64,000 nt of DNA from positions 744,001 to 808,000 of the forward strand of contig CANLQD010000003.1 in assembly GCA_947493175.1 (NCBI GenBank). The letters run 5' to 3'. A program made the translations under genes and the position numbers. Positions 1-8,651 of the stretch are shown one piece after another; the first letter of the stretch is position 1, and every line of letters starts with the position of its first letter. The notes under the pieces are model-generated. The model saw nothing but the letters and a program-made list of their open reading frames with translations. It was not told the origin of the DNA and made no database searches. This DNA is from an uncultured Flavobacteriaceae bacterium (GTDB lineage Bacteria > Bacteroidota > Bacteroidia > Flavobacteriales > Flavobacteriaceae).

Positions 1-175
1 GGCTAAGCGTAGTGCGGAGGCAAGGAAACTTTTCGTTTCCGTCCACGCACGAAGCTAAAGCTTATTGTTTAGTTTTATTTTTTCTTGTCCAAAGCTAAAT
101 CCATAAGATTTAGCGACACCATAAATATACGCAGACCTCTCGTTTTAGCCCTAAAGTCCGCATTGCGTTTAGGCT
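1..175. other. Cluster of hairpins downstream of orphan gene, attC-like
   Basis: Three inverted repeats lie side by side. GGAAAC (24-29) pairs with GTTTCC (35-40) inside a longer imperfect dyad, GTGCG (12-16) with CGCAC (46-50). GCTAAATC (94-101) pairs perfectly with GATTTAGC (107-114). AGCCCTAAA (147-155) pairs with TTTAGGCT (168-175) with one bulged base. The last hairpin overlaps the stop codon of the minus-strand gene at 169-681, and GTTAGC follows at 178-183. Bulged imperfect palindromes next to GTTAGC resemble integron attC sites, but the strict attC core consensus (GTTRRRY) is not met, so this is only a resemblance. Confidence 0.35.
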
Positions 176-681
176 TTGTTAGCAAATATTTTTTCCAGTT
201 GAATTATCTCATCTATATATTCTTTTGTCGATTGACGATTTACTATGCATTGAGAATAAAAGCTCACTAAAATAATATTTAAACCTTCATTTTTCACTTC
301 TATTTTTTTACAGTTTTCAGGTATTTCAAACTCTGTAGAGATTGAGCTTTCAAAACCCTCAATTCTATTATTGATTTCTGAAAATTTCTCTTGGTGCTCT
401 TTGTTTTTAATTGGAGATGATAAGTATTCCCATCCCTCCATTTCTCCCACATATGTGAATTTAGAGTTTTCACTATCGGGTTGTAATAAATGGATGCCTC
501 CATTAACATGTAGATTTCCTAATACTAATCCACCATCTCTTCCGTCATAAATCGGAATGTCTTTGTTCAACAATAAAACATCATGCTTGGAAAGAATAAA
601 CTTAGATTCCCAATCGATTATAGACCAATTGCCTATAAAAATTTCTTTGCAATATTTCAGAAATACATTGGTAGACGACAT
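169..681 (-). CDS. Hypothetical protein, 170 aa
   Basis: Unrecognised soluble protein with no signal peptide and no membrane segment. It is rich in Asp, Glu and Asn and looks like a compact beta-rich domain; motifs such as YDGRDGGLVLGN (about residues 45-56) suggest turns. The ATG start follows AT-rich DNA. The gene sits alone between two hairpin-rich stretches (1-175 and 740-765), each with a GTTAGC sequence, like a single-gene cassette. Its low GC compared with the genes from 924 onward suggests recent acquisition. An immunity-like or cassette protein is possible but not shown; function is unknown. Confidence 0.7.
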   Translation of the reverse strand: MSSTNVFLKYCKEIFIGNWSIIDWESKFILSKHDVLLLNKDIPIYDGRDGGLVLGNLHVNGGIHLLQPDSENSKFTYVGEMEGWEYLSSPIKNKEHQEKFSEINNRIEGFESSISTEFEIPENCKKIEVKNEGLNIILVSFYSQCIVNRQSTKEYIDEIIQLEKIFANKA

Positions 682-739
682 AAATCATACATAATGGGAT
701 AATACTCTAGATGCTTTGTTAAAATATTTGCTAACAATT

Positions 740-765
740 GAATATAGTAACAAGTTACTATATTC
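740..765. repeat. Perfect 12-bp inverted repeat with 2-base loop
   Basis: GAATATAGTAAC (740-751) and GTTACTATATTC (754-765) are perfect complements separated by AA. GCTAAC lies next to it at 730-735. It is about 60 bases upstream of the minus-strand gene starting at 681, so it could be a cassette boundary or an operator. A hydrophobic open frame (657-896, minus) reads straight through the palindrome; it may be a truncated membrane-protein fragment but lacks convincing support as a gene. Confidence 0.5.
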
Positions 766-923
766 CTTATATACCAGTAACGGCCAAAAAGCACTCCAAA
801 CAGAAAGGTGATAACAAGGTAAGAGATGAAAGGCGCCCCCAAGATACTAAAAAATAACCCATGCTTTCTTACGGGTTTCCACAGGGAAATCAACATTAAT
901 TTTTGTAAGGGTTCGGGAAGGTC

Positions 924-1544
924 TTATCCCAAAATAAGTCCTTTTCGGCGTATCCAAAAATAGGCAAAGACGACATTGGGTACCCAACACAGCCAGGCCA
1001 CGATGCGATAGGCGGTGATAAACTCGCCAAAAGCGATGCTTAACAAGGGCAGCCAAATGCGCAGGGTTACCGCCGCAAAACAAGCCGCATAGCTATAGAT
1101 CATAAAGGCTTGGTGTACTAAGGTATCTTTCTTGCGAATGGCTGTATAGGCTTTTACCGTTGTAAACACCCAAAAAATACCCAGGCACAAAAAGCCCAAC
1201 ATACTTATAATGCCCCCCGTTGCATAGAAGGCAACATACACCCCACAGCCACCACTTATCAGGGCCGCGGCTGTGTAGACCTTACCGATGTTCCGATGGC
1301 GTTGCAGGTACTTTTTTCGCCAGTTTTTATGAAACTGCGTCCACCCAATGAGCAGCGCCAGTCCGCCAAAAAGGATATGGCCATAAAAGCCGACATTCCA
1401 TAACACATTGGACAACACCACATCACTTTTGGAGGCAAGCAACCCAAACTCCCGATCAATGAAAAAATAGGTCAAGGGATACAGTCCGATGGCAATCGCC
1501 AATAGGGCAAAGACAATCCAGGCAACTTTGTTGGTGGTATTCAT
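924..1544 (-). CDS. DUF2306 family membrane protein
   Basis: Integral membrane protein of 206 aa with about six hydrophobic segments (residues near 8-28, 45-67, 90-110, 113-131, 147-168, 180-198). The pattern GHILFGGLALLIGWTQF followed by LQRHRNIGKVY (residues about 55-90) and the histidine in HQAFMIYSYA (about 145) match the DUF2306 family of small bacterial membrane proteins, where conserved histidines may bind a cofactor or metal. No partner gene is evident; the next gene downstream is the orphan protein at 169-681 on the same strand. Physiological role unknown. Confidence 0.8.
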   Translation of the reverse strand: MNTTNKVAWIVFALLAIAIGLYPLTYFFIDREFGLLASKSDVVLSNVLWNVGFYGHILFGGLALLIGWTQFHKNWRKKYLQRHRNIGKVYTAAALISGGCGVYVAFYATGGIISMLGFLCLGIFWVFTTVKAYTAIRKKDTLVHQAFMIYSYAACFAAVTLRIWLPLLSIAFGEFITAYRIVAWLCWVPNVVFAYFWIRRKGLILG

Positions 1545-1753
1545 GGTTGTTCGTTCTTGGGTTGTTCCTTATTCGTTATGGCTCATTGGCCGTATAAGAC
1601 GCACTAAACTCCCATCGCAGACCAGGCACCCCATAATTACAGGAGCACCTTTGGTCTGTATCATATGTCTTGACCTAAAGTTAGTGAATTTGGGTTTTAT
1701 TCGGTTATAGGCGCTTCCTTAAAACCAGTATAGCGGTGGGTTGCCAGTAGTCT

Positions 1754-2215
1754 TTATATTGCCATGATAGTAAACGAGGCGGTTAGCCCCACACTGAAAT
1801 TTCGGGGGAGCTTTTCTACACCGAAGATGGCCCGTGAATGCCGGCCTTTGTCTTCCAATATTTTCACAAATAGATCCGACGCACCATCGGCAACAATCGG
1901 TGATTCGTCCCAAGCGGTTCCCGATTGAAAGTACACATCTAGGTGGTTGAGCCCCACAATGTTGTCAAAACCTACATGTTTGTTGATCTGTGCCAACACA
2001 TTCAAGGCACATAACTCCATGGCCCGACACCCCTCTTCGGTTGAAATTTCGTTTCCCAATCGACCTTGGTACAAATACGCTTCATTGCATATCGGAAATT
2101 GTATGGCAACATACGCGATGTTCGCCCTCACATTTACCGAAATGTAACTACCGCCCGGTTTCGAAACGCTGGGCAGCTCATATCCGAAACGTTCTAAATT
2201 TTCCTTTGCTGTCAT
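1754..2215 (-). CDS. RidA/YjgF-like protein
   Basis: 153 aa, the size of the YjgF/YER057c/UK114 (RidA) superfamily, in the longer subgroup that starts with a LERFGYELP-type N-terminus. Recognisable parts are VAIQFPI (about 37-43), EEGCRAMELCALNVLAQI (about 59-77), the GASDL turn (about 112-116) and RHSRAIFGVEKLP (about 124-136). RidA proteins form trimers and hydrolyse reactive imine/enamine intermediates from PLP enzymes. This subgroup often lacks the classical catalytic arginine set, so its reaction is uncertain. It is single-gene, on the same strand as its neighbours, with about 140-bp gaps. Confidence 0.8.
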   Translation of the reverse strand: MTAKENLERFGYELPSVSKPGGSYISVNVRANIAYVAIQFPICNEAYLYQGRLGNEISTEEGCRAMELCALNVLAQINKHVGFDNIVGLNHLDVYFQSGTAWDESPIVADGASDLFVKILEDKGRHSRAIFGVEKLPRNFSVGLTASFTIMAI

Positions 2216-2357
2216 TTTTTTTTAATGGGTGCTGCAGGGGTTCGTTTCAACACGAAATTCGGCCTGCTACTTATCCTTTTCAAAAATATTTCATAGGTAC
2301 CTATGTGAATGCGTAACTCCACAACATGGATCAAAATCGCAAGAGAAAGAACATTCG

Positions 2358-3782
2358 TTACTTTTTCGTTTGAGCGATTACATATTCTATGGCATCATCG
2401 CCATCTTTTAAATCGGTGAGCAAATATTCGTAAAAGTCTTTGGACGCCTTGGGATACGCCATAGCCACATCGGGCGCAATGCCCACATTTTCATAACTGA
2501 TCCCCTCCATAGATTCATACACGAGGTTCGATAGGCCATACGTCCACCCGTTGGGCAATTTTTTATGCAAGACATCGGAAAAGACCCCCTCGGTAGTAGA
2601 TCCAATGAGGGTGGTGTTGGGAATGGCCTTACTGCCCAAAGTCAATAGCTCGGCGGCACTGGCCGTTTCATGGCTGATCAATACATAGAGTTTTCCTTTA
2701 AAAAGTTGCTCAGCGGGCAAGAGGGTCATGGTCTGTTTTTCGGTATAGCCATCTCCCAAGCGGGCTTTTTTAGTGCAGAAGTCCGTTCGTTCTTGCGCAA
2801 AATGGTTCAGGGTTTCTACAGACACCTCATCAAAACCGCCCCCATTGAAGCGCAGGTCTACGATAATCGCCTCGGCATCGCCCAGCGTTTTGACGATGGA
2901 GTCCATCAGGTAGCGTGTTCCTTTCCAGGTATCGTCGTGGTAGTTTTTGGCTTCGCCCAGTTTTTGCCACCATTCGTTCCAAAATTCTTTGGTCGACAGA
3001 CTATCGGAGATGTCGTAATGGGCAAAACCGATCATGTTCGAAAACTGCAAGTACCCAATATCTTCGTTGATGCGCCCCCATTTAAAATCCCCGCGATTGA
3101 ACTCTTTTACTTCTTCTACATAACGATCGATCATTTGCCGTTTCACCTGCTTTTCCAACTCTGCGGGAACCTCCTCTTCCATAGTGCCCTCCGTGGCCGT
3201 TAGCTGTTTTTCATAGTCTTCTTCCAATTCGTTCGGGACATCCATAGAGATATGTCCGTCCCCTATTTCACCTAGCATTTTCTCGAACAACAAATAAAGT
3301 TCCAAGGGAGTTGTATCTGAATTGACCTGGGGTTGGTAGGTTTGGTACATCGCGTCCCAATCGATGTTGCGTTCCGTAAAATAGCAATACTGTTCATTAA
3401 AGGTATGCCACAACACCTCAAAATTGTAGCGCGGGTCTTCGGCCCTATTTGCATGCACGTCTTTGGCAAAATCGGTATCGGTCCTAAAAAGTTTAAACGC
3501 TTTGACCCCATCCCTGATTAGGATGGTATCTGCCGCTAAGGTGTCTACGGTATAGTAATCGAAAAATTCCTTGGGCGTATTATCGGATAAGGGCACATGG
3601 CCCACAGAAGTCATATGGTAACGTTTGATAATTGTATCACCAAAGGTCATGCCCCTCCCAAAACCGAGATATTCCCAGTTGCCATTGAGACTAATGGCTT
3701 CCTTTTCAAGAGGTTGTTTTTCATGGGTTTGACAGGATACTGCAAGCATCAAAAGGAAGAGGGCTAGAATCGATTTATTCAT
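2358..3782 (-). CDS. S41 family peptidase, lipoprotein
   Basis: 474 aa. A signal peptide ends in the lipobox LAVSC, with Cys17 the lipidated residue, so the protein is a membrane lipoprotein facing the periplasm or surface. An N-terminal S41 helper region is followed by the tail-specific protease core from about residue 230 (NEDIGYLQFSNM, IVDLRFNGGG) to the catalytic segment SHETASAAELL, with Ser375 as the predicted nucleophile. No clear PDZ domain is seen, as in the S41B/tricorn-like group. S41 enzymes cleave proteins from their C-terminal side. Substrate unknown. Confidence 0.88.
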   Translation of the reverse strand: MNKSILALFLLMLAVSCQTHEKQPLEKEAISLNGNWEYLGFGRGMTFGDTIIKRYHMTSVGHVPLSDNTPKEFFDYYTVDTLAADTILIRDGVKAFKLFRTDTDFAKDVHANRAEDPRYNFEVLWHTFNEQYCYFTERNIDWDAMYQTYQPQVNSDTTPLELYLLFEKMLGEIGDGHISMDVPNELEEDYEKQLTATEGTMEEEVPAELEKQVKRQMIDRYVEEVKEFNRGDFKWGRINEDIGYLQFSNMIGFAHYDISDSLSTKEFWNEWWQKLGEAKNYHDDTWKGTRYLMDSIVKTLGDAEAIIVDLRFNGGGFDEVSVETLNHFAQERTDFCTKKARLGDGYTEKQTMTLLPAEQLFKGKLYVLISHETASAAELLTLGSKAIPNTTLIGSTTEGVFSDVLHKKLPNGWTYGLSNLVYESMEGISYENVGIAPDVAMAYPKASKDFYEYLLTDLKDGDDAIEYVIAQTKK

Positions 3783-3805
3783 TCAGATTTGATTGGTTTC
3801 TATAT

Positions 3806-3893
3806 GTAAACTACCTCTGGAACTTCGTCCGCCAAAATGCTATATGAAGGCAGGTAAGCACAGTAGCATATACATCTCGATTATCGAGTAAAA
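3806..3893. repeat. Dispersed ~100-bp repeat, copy A
   Basis: The segment starts GTAAACTACCTC and ends with the odd palindrome CTCGATTATCGAG followed by TAAA. Copies with the same ends occur at 12638-12736 and, inverted, at 33542-33643. It fills part of the 275-base gap between the S41 peptidase and the esterase. The remainder (3894-4057) shows no recognisable feature. Confidence 0.6.
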
Positions 3894-4057
3894 AGTGTTT
3901 TGGTGAATGTACGCTTTTTTGAGCTTATACTAGTAAGCGTGCTGGTAGCGGTGATGATACCAGGTCAAAACCTACATGGCTATTTCCAGCAGGTTCGGCC
4001 CATAGCATAGGCCGGCATACGACTTTTCCGTTCGCTTAAAACAAATGCATTGCCCAG

Positions 4058-5794
4058 CTACCGATACCGCCAACTGGTCAAGTCGGCCCCTTTGGGGGCA
4101 CTTTCGGCAATACGCTTCATAATCTTGGGCACGTACATGCTGTTGTAGCGCAATCGGCTGATCGCATTGGGTAGTTCTGGATCGCCGTTCCAGCAGTGTT
4201 CGGCCCGATCGCCGTATAGCACCTCCCCCTCGTAGTAAGGGTCTGTGGTGTTCTCTAAAAAATCTTCCATCAGATACACGGCGTTGTTCAAATAGTAATT
4301 GTCCATATCGCCGCAATAGATATGGATCTTTCCCTTCAGATGCTTCCCTAGTTGGTCCCAATCCCTTTCGAGGATGTGCCTCAGGTCATAATTTTCCTTC
4401 CAGTACGCGGCCACCTGATGATCGATATCCCCTGTTATCTTATCCCAGATGCGCACCGGATAGCCATCATCACCTTGTGGGGAATAGGTGGCCTCCCAAA
4501 TATCCCATTGTTGTCCGGAGCGGCTTTTATCGCCCAACACCAGCTCTAGGTGATTGCCTTCCCTGAGGGTAGACTGTACGTGGCCCAGATAATCGCGGTG
4601 ACTGGGCACTTCCAATTGTTTGTGGTCGCTTTCATAGTAGTAGGCATTTTGATCCTCGTAAATATTGGTAAGGCAATAGGCCCTAAAATCGATCGGGTCT
4701 GGGCAGGCAGCAAAACAACCGTTGTACTCCTCCGGATATTTCACCTGTACCGCCAAGGCTTCCCAACCACCGGTAGAGCCGCCATACAGAAAACGGGACC
4801 AACCCTCCCCCATTCCCCGGAACTCCTTCTCGATATGGGGAATAAGTTCATAGGTGATCGCATCGCCGTACGGACCCTGACTGGCAGAATTCACCGCATA
4901 ACTGTCATCATAATAGGGCGTAGGGTGTTGTATTTCGATAATTAAAAAGCGTGGGAAGTCGGGTTCGTTCCACCGTTTGTAAAAGTCATACGCTTCTTGC
5001 TGCTGAATGATGTTGTACCCCTCTAACTGAAAGCGTTCGGAGTACTCGGGTTCCAAATTCGAATCGGGCGGTGTAGTGCGAAAGCCCCCGAAGTCTGACG
5101 GAAAATGACCGTGAAAAACCATGAGCGGATATTTCGCCTCCGGGTGTTCTTCAAAGCCTTTTGGTACTAACACATGGGCGCCCAAATACATATCCTTTCC
5201 CCAAAATTTTGATAATCGTTCTGACTTGATCTTGATATGCTTGATCCATTCGGTATCCTCAGGCTCGGGGATGGGGGGAATTACCTGATCCATCACCACC
5301 TTCACATTTTGCATGCCATTTTCCGATACGGTTATTTTAAAAGGCTTGCTATAGAGGTTGCCCGGAGAGCGATTCCATTGTTGGCCTTCCCCGTTATCCA
5401 TCGGAAGTTTCACCGTATGCCCAGTAGATAGGTCGAAGGTCTCGTACACATGCAACAAGGCCTGTACCTGGTATTCGCCGGGAGGTACTTCCGCCAGACT
5501 GGAATAAGGAAACCCAAAGACCGTATCGTCAAAAGTAATCTGGGCTCCAGAGGCCATTCCGTCAACGTTCATTCCAAAAATCAACTGTGTATGAAGACCG
5601 TCATTGATTTGGAAACGCGGTTCTTTTTCATCGTTGTTGGAGAGCATTAAGAGCAAGCGCCCATCTTTGGCGTCGGCACTTACCGTTTCGGAAAAAGAAA
5701 CTTGGATAGCAAAGTCCGGTTTCCTGTTGTTTTTGGGTTGGCATCCTATTAAAACCACTAAAAGAAGTATGCAAAGAGGTACGTATTTTTTCAT
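4058..5794 (-). CDS. Alpha/beta-hydrolase (esterase-like) lipoprotein
   Basis: 578 aa from the chosen start. An 18-codon upstream extension exists, but the ATG at 5794 opens a proper lipoprotein signal (KKYVPLCILLLVVLIGC), so it is preferred. After an N-terminal beta-rich domain of about 170 residues comes a hydrolase core: LMVFHGHFPSD forms the oxyanion-side strand, and LYGGSTGGWEAL has Ser340 in the nucleophile elbow. A CGDMDNYY segment late in the protein may supply the acid residue. This resembles the putative esterase (enterochelin esterase-like) clan. Substrate unknown. It lies on the same strand as the S41 peptidase gene, 275 bases apart. Confidence 0.75.
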   Translation of the reverse strand: MKKYVPLCILLLVVLIGCQPKNNRKPDFAIQVSFSETVSADAKDGRLLLMLSNNDEKEPRFQINDGLHTQLIFGMNVDGMASGAQITFDDTVFGFPYSSLAEVPPGEYQVQALLHVYETFDLSTGHTVKLPMDNGEGQQWNRSPGNLYSKPFKITVSENGMQNVKVVMDQVIPPIPEPEDTEWIKHIKIKSERLSKFWGKDMYLGAHVLVPKGFEEHPEAKYPLMVFHGHFPSDFGGFRTTPPDSNLEPEYSERFQLEGYNIIQQQEAYDFYKRWNEPDFPRFLIIEIQHPTPYYDDSYAVNSASQGPYGDAITYELIPHIEKEFRGMGEGWSRFLYGGSTGGWEALAVQVKYPEEYNGCFAACPDPIDFRAYCLTNIYEDQNAYYYESDHKQLEVPSHRDYLGHVQSTLREGNHLELVLGDKSRSGQQWDIWEATYSPQGDDGYPVRIWDKITGDIDHQVAAYWKENYDLRHILERDWDQLGKHLKGKIHIYCGDMDNYYLNNAVYLMEDFLENTTDPYYEGEVLYGDRAEHCWNGDPELPNAISRLRYNSMYVPKIMKRIAESAPKGADLTSWRYR

Positions 5795-5828
5795 GCTATG
5801 GATGTTTGTAGAAAAGGTAGGGCTTTTG

Positions 5829-6540
5829 ATTGGAAAGTTCAAGTTCAAGCGTCAAGTTCAAATACAAACTCAAACTCAAACGTCAAATTCAAACTGAAGA
5901 CCGGTGACGGGAGACCGAAGCATGAAGTCCTAGAACCATACTGCCCACTGGCACTGCGAACTGCTTACTCGTTCAAATACAAATTCAAACTCAAACGCAA
6001 ACTCAAATGTCAAATTCAAACGCAAACGTCAAATTCAAATTCAAACTGAAGACTGGTGACGGGAGACCGAAGCGTGAAGTCCTAGAACCATACTGCCCAC
6101 TGGCACTGCGAACTGTTTACTCTTTCAAATACAAATTCAAACTCAAACGCAAACTCAAATGTCAAATTCAAACGCAAACGTCAAATTCAAATTCAAATTC
6201 AAACTGAAGACTGGTGACGGGAGACCGAAGCGTGAAGTCCTAGAACCATACTGCCCACTGGCACTGCGAACTGCTTACTCTTTCAAATACAAATTCAAAC
6301 TCAAACGCAAACGTAAAATTCAAATTCAAACTGAAGACTGGTGACGGGAGACCGAAGTTAAAGAATATCCTAGCGATACTGCTTACTCTTTCAAATTCAA
6401 ATTCAAACTCAAACGCAAACGTCAAATTCAAATTCAAATTCAAACTCAAACGCAAACGTCAAATTCAAATTCAAACGCAAACTCAAATGTCAAATTCAAA
6501 TACAAACGAAAGACTGGTGACGGAGGACTGCAACTGCCTA
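5829..6540. repeat. Tandem repeat array, ~125-160 bp units made of AAATTC-type hexamers
   Basis: Five repeat units begin with the motif GACTGGTGACGGGAGACCGAAG or a close variant at 5899, 6051, 6209, 6335 and 6512. The first four spacings are 152, 158 and 126 bases. Units contain a conserved core (tgaagtcctagaaccatactgcc) and a variable number of six-base steps of the types CAAATT, CAAACT and CAAACG. A degenerate sixth copy is near 7036. Frames through it give only KFKFK or FEFEF runs and are not genes. It fills the gap upstream of the esterase. Confidence 0.85.
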
Positions 6541-6739
6541 CACTTTCAAACTTAAATATCAAACACAGCAACCACCCAACACCTTGAACATTAAACCTTG
6601 AACCCTGAACCCCAAACTGCCAACTGCCACTGCCTACTACCCACCGCCTACCGAATACTTCAATCATAAGATAACAAACAACAAATTCCTACGTTATGGA
6701 AAAACTACCATTGGTTTCACCTACTTTAACGTTTTTGTG

Positions 6740-6898
6740 ATGAAAAAACTACTTAGCACCCTATTCCTCCTGGCCTCGGTCATTGCGATGGCGAGTTGTA
6801 TCAATGATGAAGAGGATACCGAATTTGACCTGATCTCTCCCACCGATAGCACGCAAAGTTCAACTACCCACTCAAAATTCAAAATCAAGCTCCAATAA
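6740..6898 (+). CDS. Small lipoprotein, 52 aa, repeat-derived tail
   Basis: An ATG opens MKKLLSTLFLLASVIAMASC, a textbook lipoprotein signal peptide with Cys20 as the lipidated residue, followed by the acidic stretch INDEEDTEFD typical of surface-exported flavobacterial lipoproteins. The reading frame ends after 52 codons. The last dozen residues (THSKFKIKLQ) come from DNA of the same ACTCAAAATTCAAAATC type as the adjoining repeat array, so the gene looks cut short by repeat sequence. It is flanked by repeats on both sides. It may be a remnant of a larger lipoprotein gene or a short functional one. Confidence 0.55.
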   Translation: MKKLLSTLFLLASVIAMASCINDEEDTEFDLISPTDSTQSSTTHSKFKIKLQ

Positions 6899-7342
<444 letters not shown>

Positions 7343-8227
7343 TCACCCCCTACTTCTATGCCGCTCACGCGCCAAAAGGGTATTCTTCAATAGCATGGCA
7401 ATGGTCATAGGCCCGACTCCGCCGGGCACGGGAGTGATGAAAGAAGCTTTTTTGCTCACATTTTCGAAATCGACATCCCCGGTGATGTAATAGCCCCGTT
7501 CCCTAGAATCGTCAGGAACACGGGTAATTCCTACGTCGATTACCACCGCCCCTTCTTTGACCATTTCAGCCTTTAAAAAGTTGGGGACTCCCAAAGCGGA
7601 TATGACAATATCTGCCTGAGAAACGATCTGCTCGATATTTTGGGTATGACTATGGGTCAAGGTAACGGTCGAATTTCCGGGCCACCCTTTACGGCTCATG
7701 AGAATGCTCATGGGACGGCCCACAATGTGACTTCGACCAATCACCACCGTATGTTTTCCTTTGGTATCGACCTTATAGCGTTCCAATAGCTCTAAAATGC
7801 CGAATGGCGTAGCGGGAATAAAGGTGCTCATGTCCAACGCCATTTTTCCGAAATTGGTCGGGTGAAATCCATCTACATCCTTATCGGGATCAATGGCCAT
7901 GATCACTTTTTGGGTATCGATCTGATCGGGCAAGGGGAGCTGTACGATGAAGCCATCGATATCGTTGTCTTGATTCAGCTCGTCAATTTTTCTTAGCAAT
8001 TCCAATTCCGAAGTGGTACTCGGCATTTGAATCAACGTAGATTCGAAACCGATTTTTTTGCAGGATCGTACCTTGCTTCCCACATAGGTGAGGCTAGCCC
8101 CGTCGTTTCCGACCAAAACAGCAGCTAAGTGGGGCACTTTTTCTCCGCGCTCCTTTATCTTCACCACCTCGGTAGCTATTTCCTCTTTTATCTGGTTTGA
8201 TACTTTTTTTCCGTCTAGCAATTCCAT
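7343..8227 (-). CDS. folD: Bifunctional methylenetetrahydrofolate dehydrogenase/cyclohydrolase FolD
   Basis: 294 aa, the usual FolD length. It interconverts 5,10-methylene-, 5,10-methenyl- and 10-formyl-tetrahydrofolate in the cytoplasm. The catalytic YxxxK motif is present as Y48-V-G-S-K52 in [15 protein letters not shown]. The substrate-site segment IVQLPLP (about 94-100), the Rossmann segment [14 protein letters not shown] (about 161-174) and the C-terminal [12 protein letters not shown] (about 266-277) are all intact. It lies downstream of ffh on the same strand, separated by the S23 cassette, one of whose inverted repeats ends 11 bases upstream of the start codon. Confidence 0.97.
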   Translation of the reverse strand: MELLDGKKVSNQIKEEIATEVVKIKERGEKVPHLAAVLVGNDGASLTYVGSKVRSCKKIGFESTLIQMPSTTSELELLRKIDELNQDNDIDGFIVQLPLPDQIDTQKVIMAIDPDKDVDGFHPTNFGKMALDMSTFIPATPFGILELLERYKVDTKGKHTVVIGRSHIVGRPMSILMSRKGWPGNSTVTLTHSHTQNIEQIVSQADIVISALGVPNFLKAEMVKEGAVVIDVGITRVPDDSRERGYYITGDVDFENVSKKASFITPVPGGVGPMTIAMLLKNTLLARERHRSRG

Positions 8228-8237
8228 AATAGTATTC

Positions 8238-8262
8238 AGTTGGCAGTGGCAGTTGGCAGTAA
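8238..8262 (+). repeat. Left 25-bp terminal inverted repeat of S23 cassette
   Basis: Begins AGTTGGCAGTGG and ends GGCAGTAA; it is the exact reverse complement of 8652-8676. It is itself built from two overlapping TGGCAGT units. An identical 18-base part occurs alone at 12394-12411. Confidence 0.85.
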
Positions 8263-8263
8263 T

Positions 8264-8625
8264 CTAAACACCAAACTTGCCAGGGTTGTTAATCATATAT
8301 TGTATTAGTCTTCCTATTTCCTCACTGGCTTCTGTGAGCTCTTTCCTTTCCTCATCTGAAATATAGTTGCATGCTTCAGCAAATTGCAGCCAAACCTGTG
8401 TGTCCGAGTTTTCCCCATCAGAATCGGTTAACTTACTCTTAAAATGCTTTTCGTAGCGCCTTTTCCGATACGCCTCGGCTAAATTGGAACAAACAGAACG
8501 AGACGATCTGCGAATCTGGTCTGTTAAAGAATAGGTTTCTTCCTTTGAAATTTTTTTGAGATTTCAAAAACACGCATTGCTAAATCGAATCCTTTTTGAT
8601 AAGCCAATAGTTTCTGAAAACTCAT
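8264..8625 (-). pseudogene. Four-helix-bundle protein (S23/IVP family), frameshifted or expressed by -1 frameshift
   Basis: From ATG at 8625 the frame reads MSFQKLLAYQKGFDLAM through residue 25, then stops after FQRKKPIL. Reading one base back at the A7 run (8551-8557) continues as ISKEETYSLTDQIRRSSRSV and on to a stop at 8264, giving 120 residues, the normal family length. The motif KEETYSLTDQIRRSSRS and the later NLAEAYRKRRYEKHF and WLQFAEACNYI are hallmarks of the four-helix-bundle S23 family encoded by 23S rRNA intervening sequences. Either a base was lost, or the gene relies on frameshifting or polymerase slippage. The protein's function is not established; family members form pentamers and have a basic surface. 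Confidence 0.85.
8551..8557 (-). other. A-AAA-AAA slippery heptamer in S23-family gene
   Basis: On the minus strand the zero-frame codons are TCA AAA AAA TTT (codons 23-26), so the heptamer A AAA AAA is in the exact phase of classical -1 frameshift sites such as those of IS elements. A -1 slip at this point joins the two halves of the family protein precisely. The zero-frame stop follows eight codons later. Confidence 0.6.
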
Positions 8626-8651
8626 TTTACGATAGCATTACTGTTAAGGCT

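Noticed and set aside
657..896. 79-codon hydrophobic minus-strand frame
   Set aside because: It overlaps the start of the orphan gene and translates through the palindrome at 740-765; only a hint of a truncated membrane protein.
3972..4361. 129-codon minus-strand frame
   Set aside because: It overlaps the end of the esterase gene in another frame and has arginine-rich, unstructured composition.
5899..6540. CRISPR array
   Set aside because: The repeat units are long and imperfect and have no unique spacers of constant length; no cas genes.
5798..6667. Several reading frames of 60-97 codons on both strands in the repeat block
   Set aside because: They translate only hexamer repeats (KFKFK, SNSNANVKFK, FEFEFE) and the same fixed core; no start context or family.
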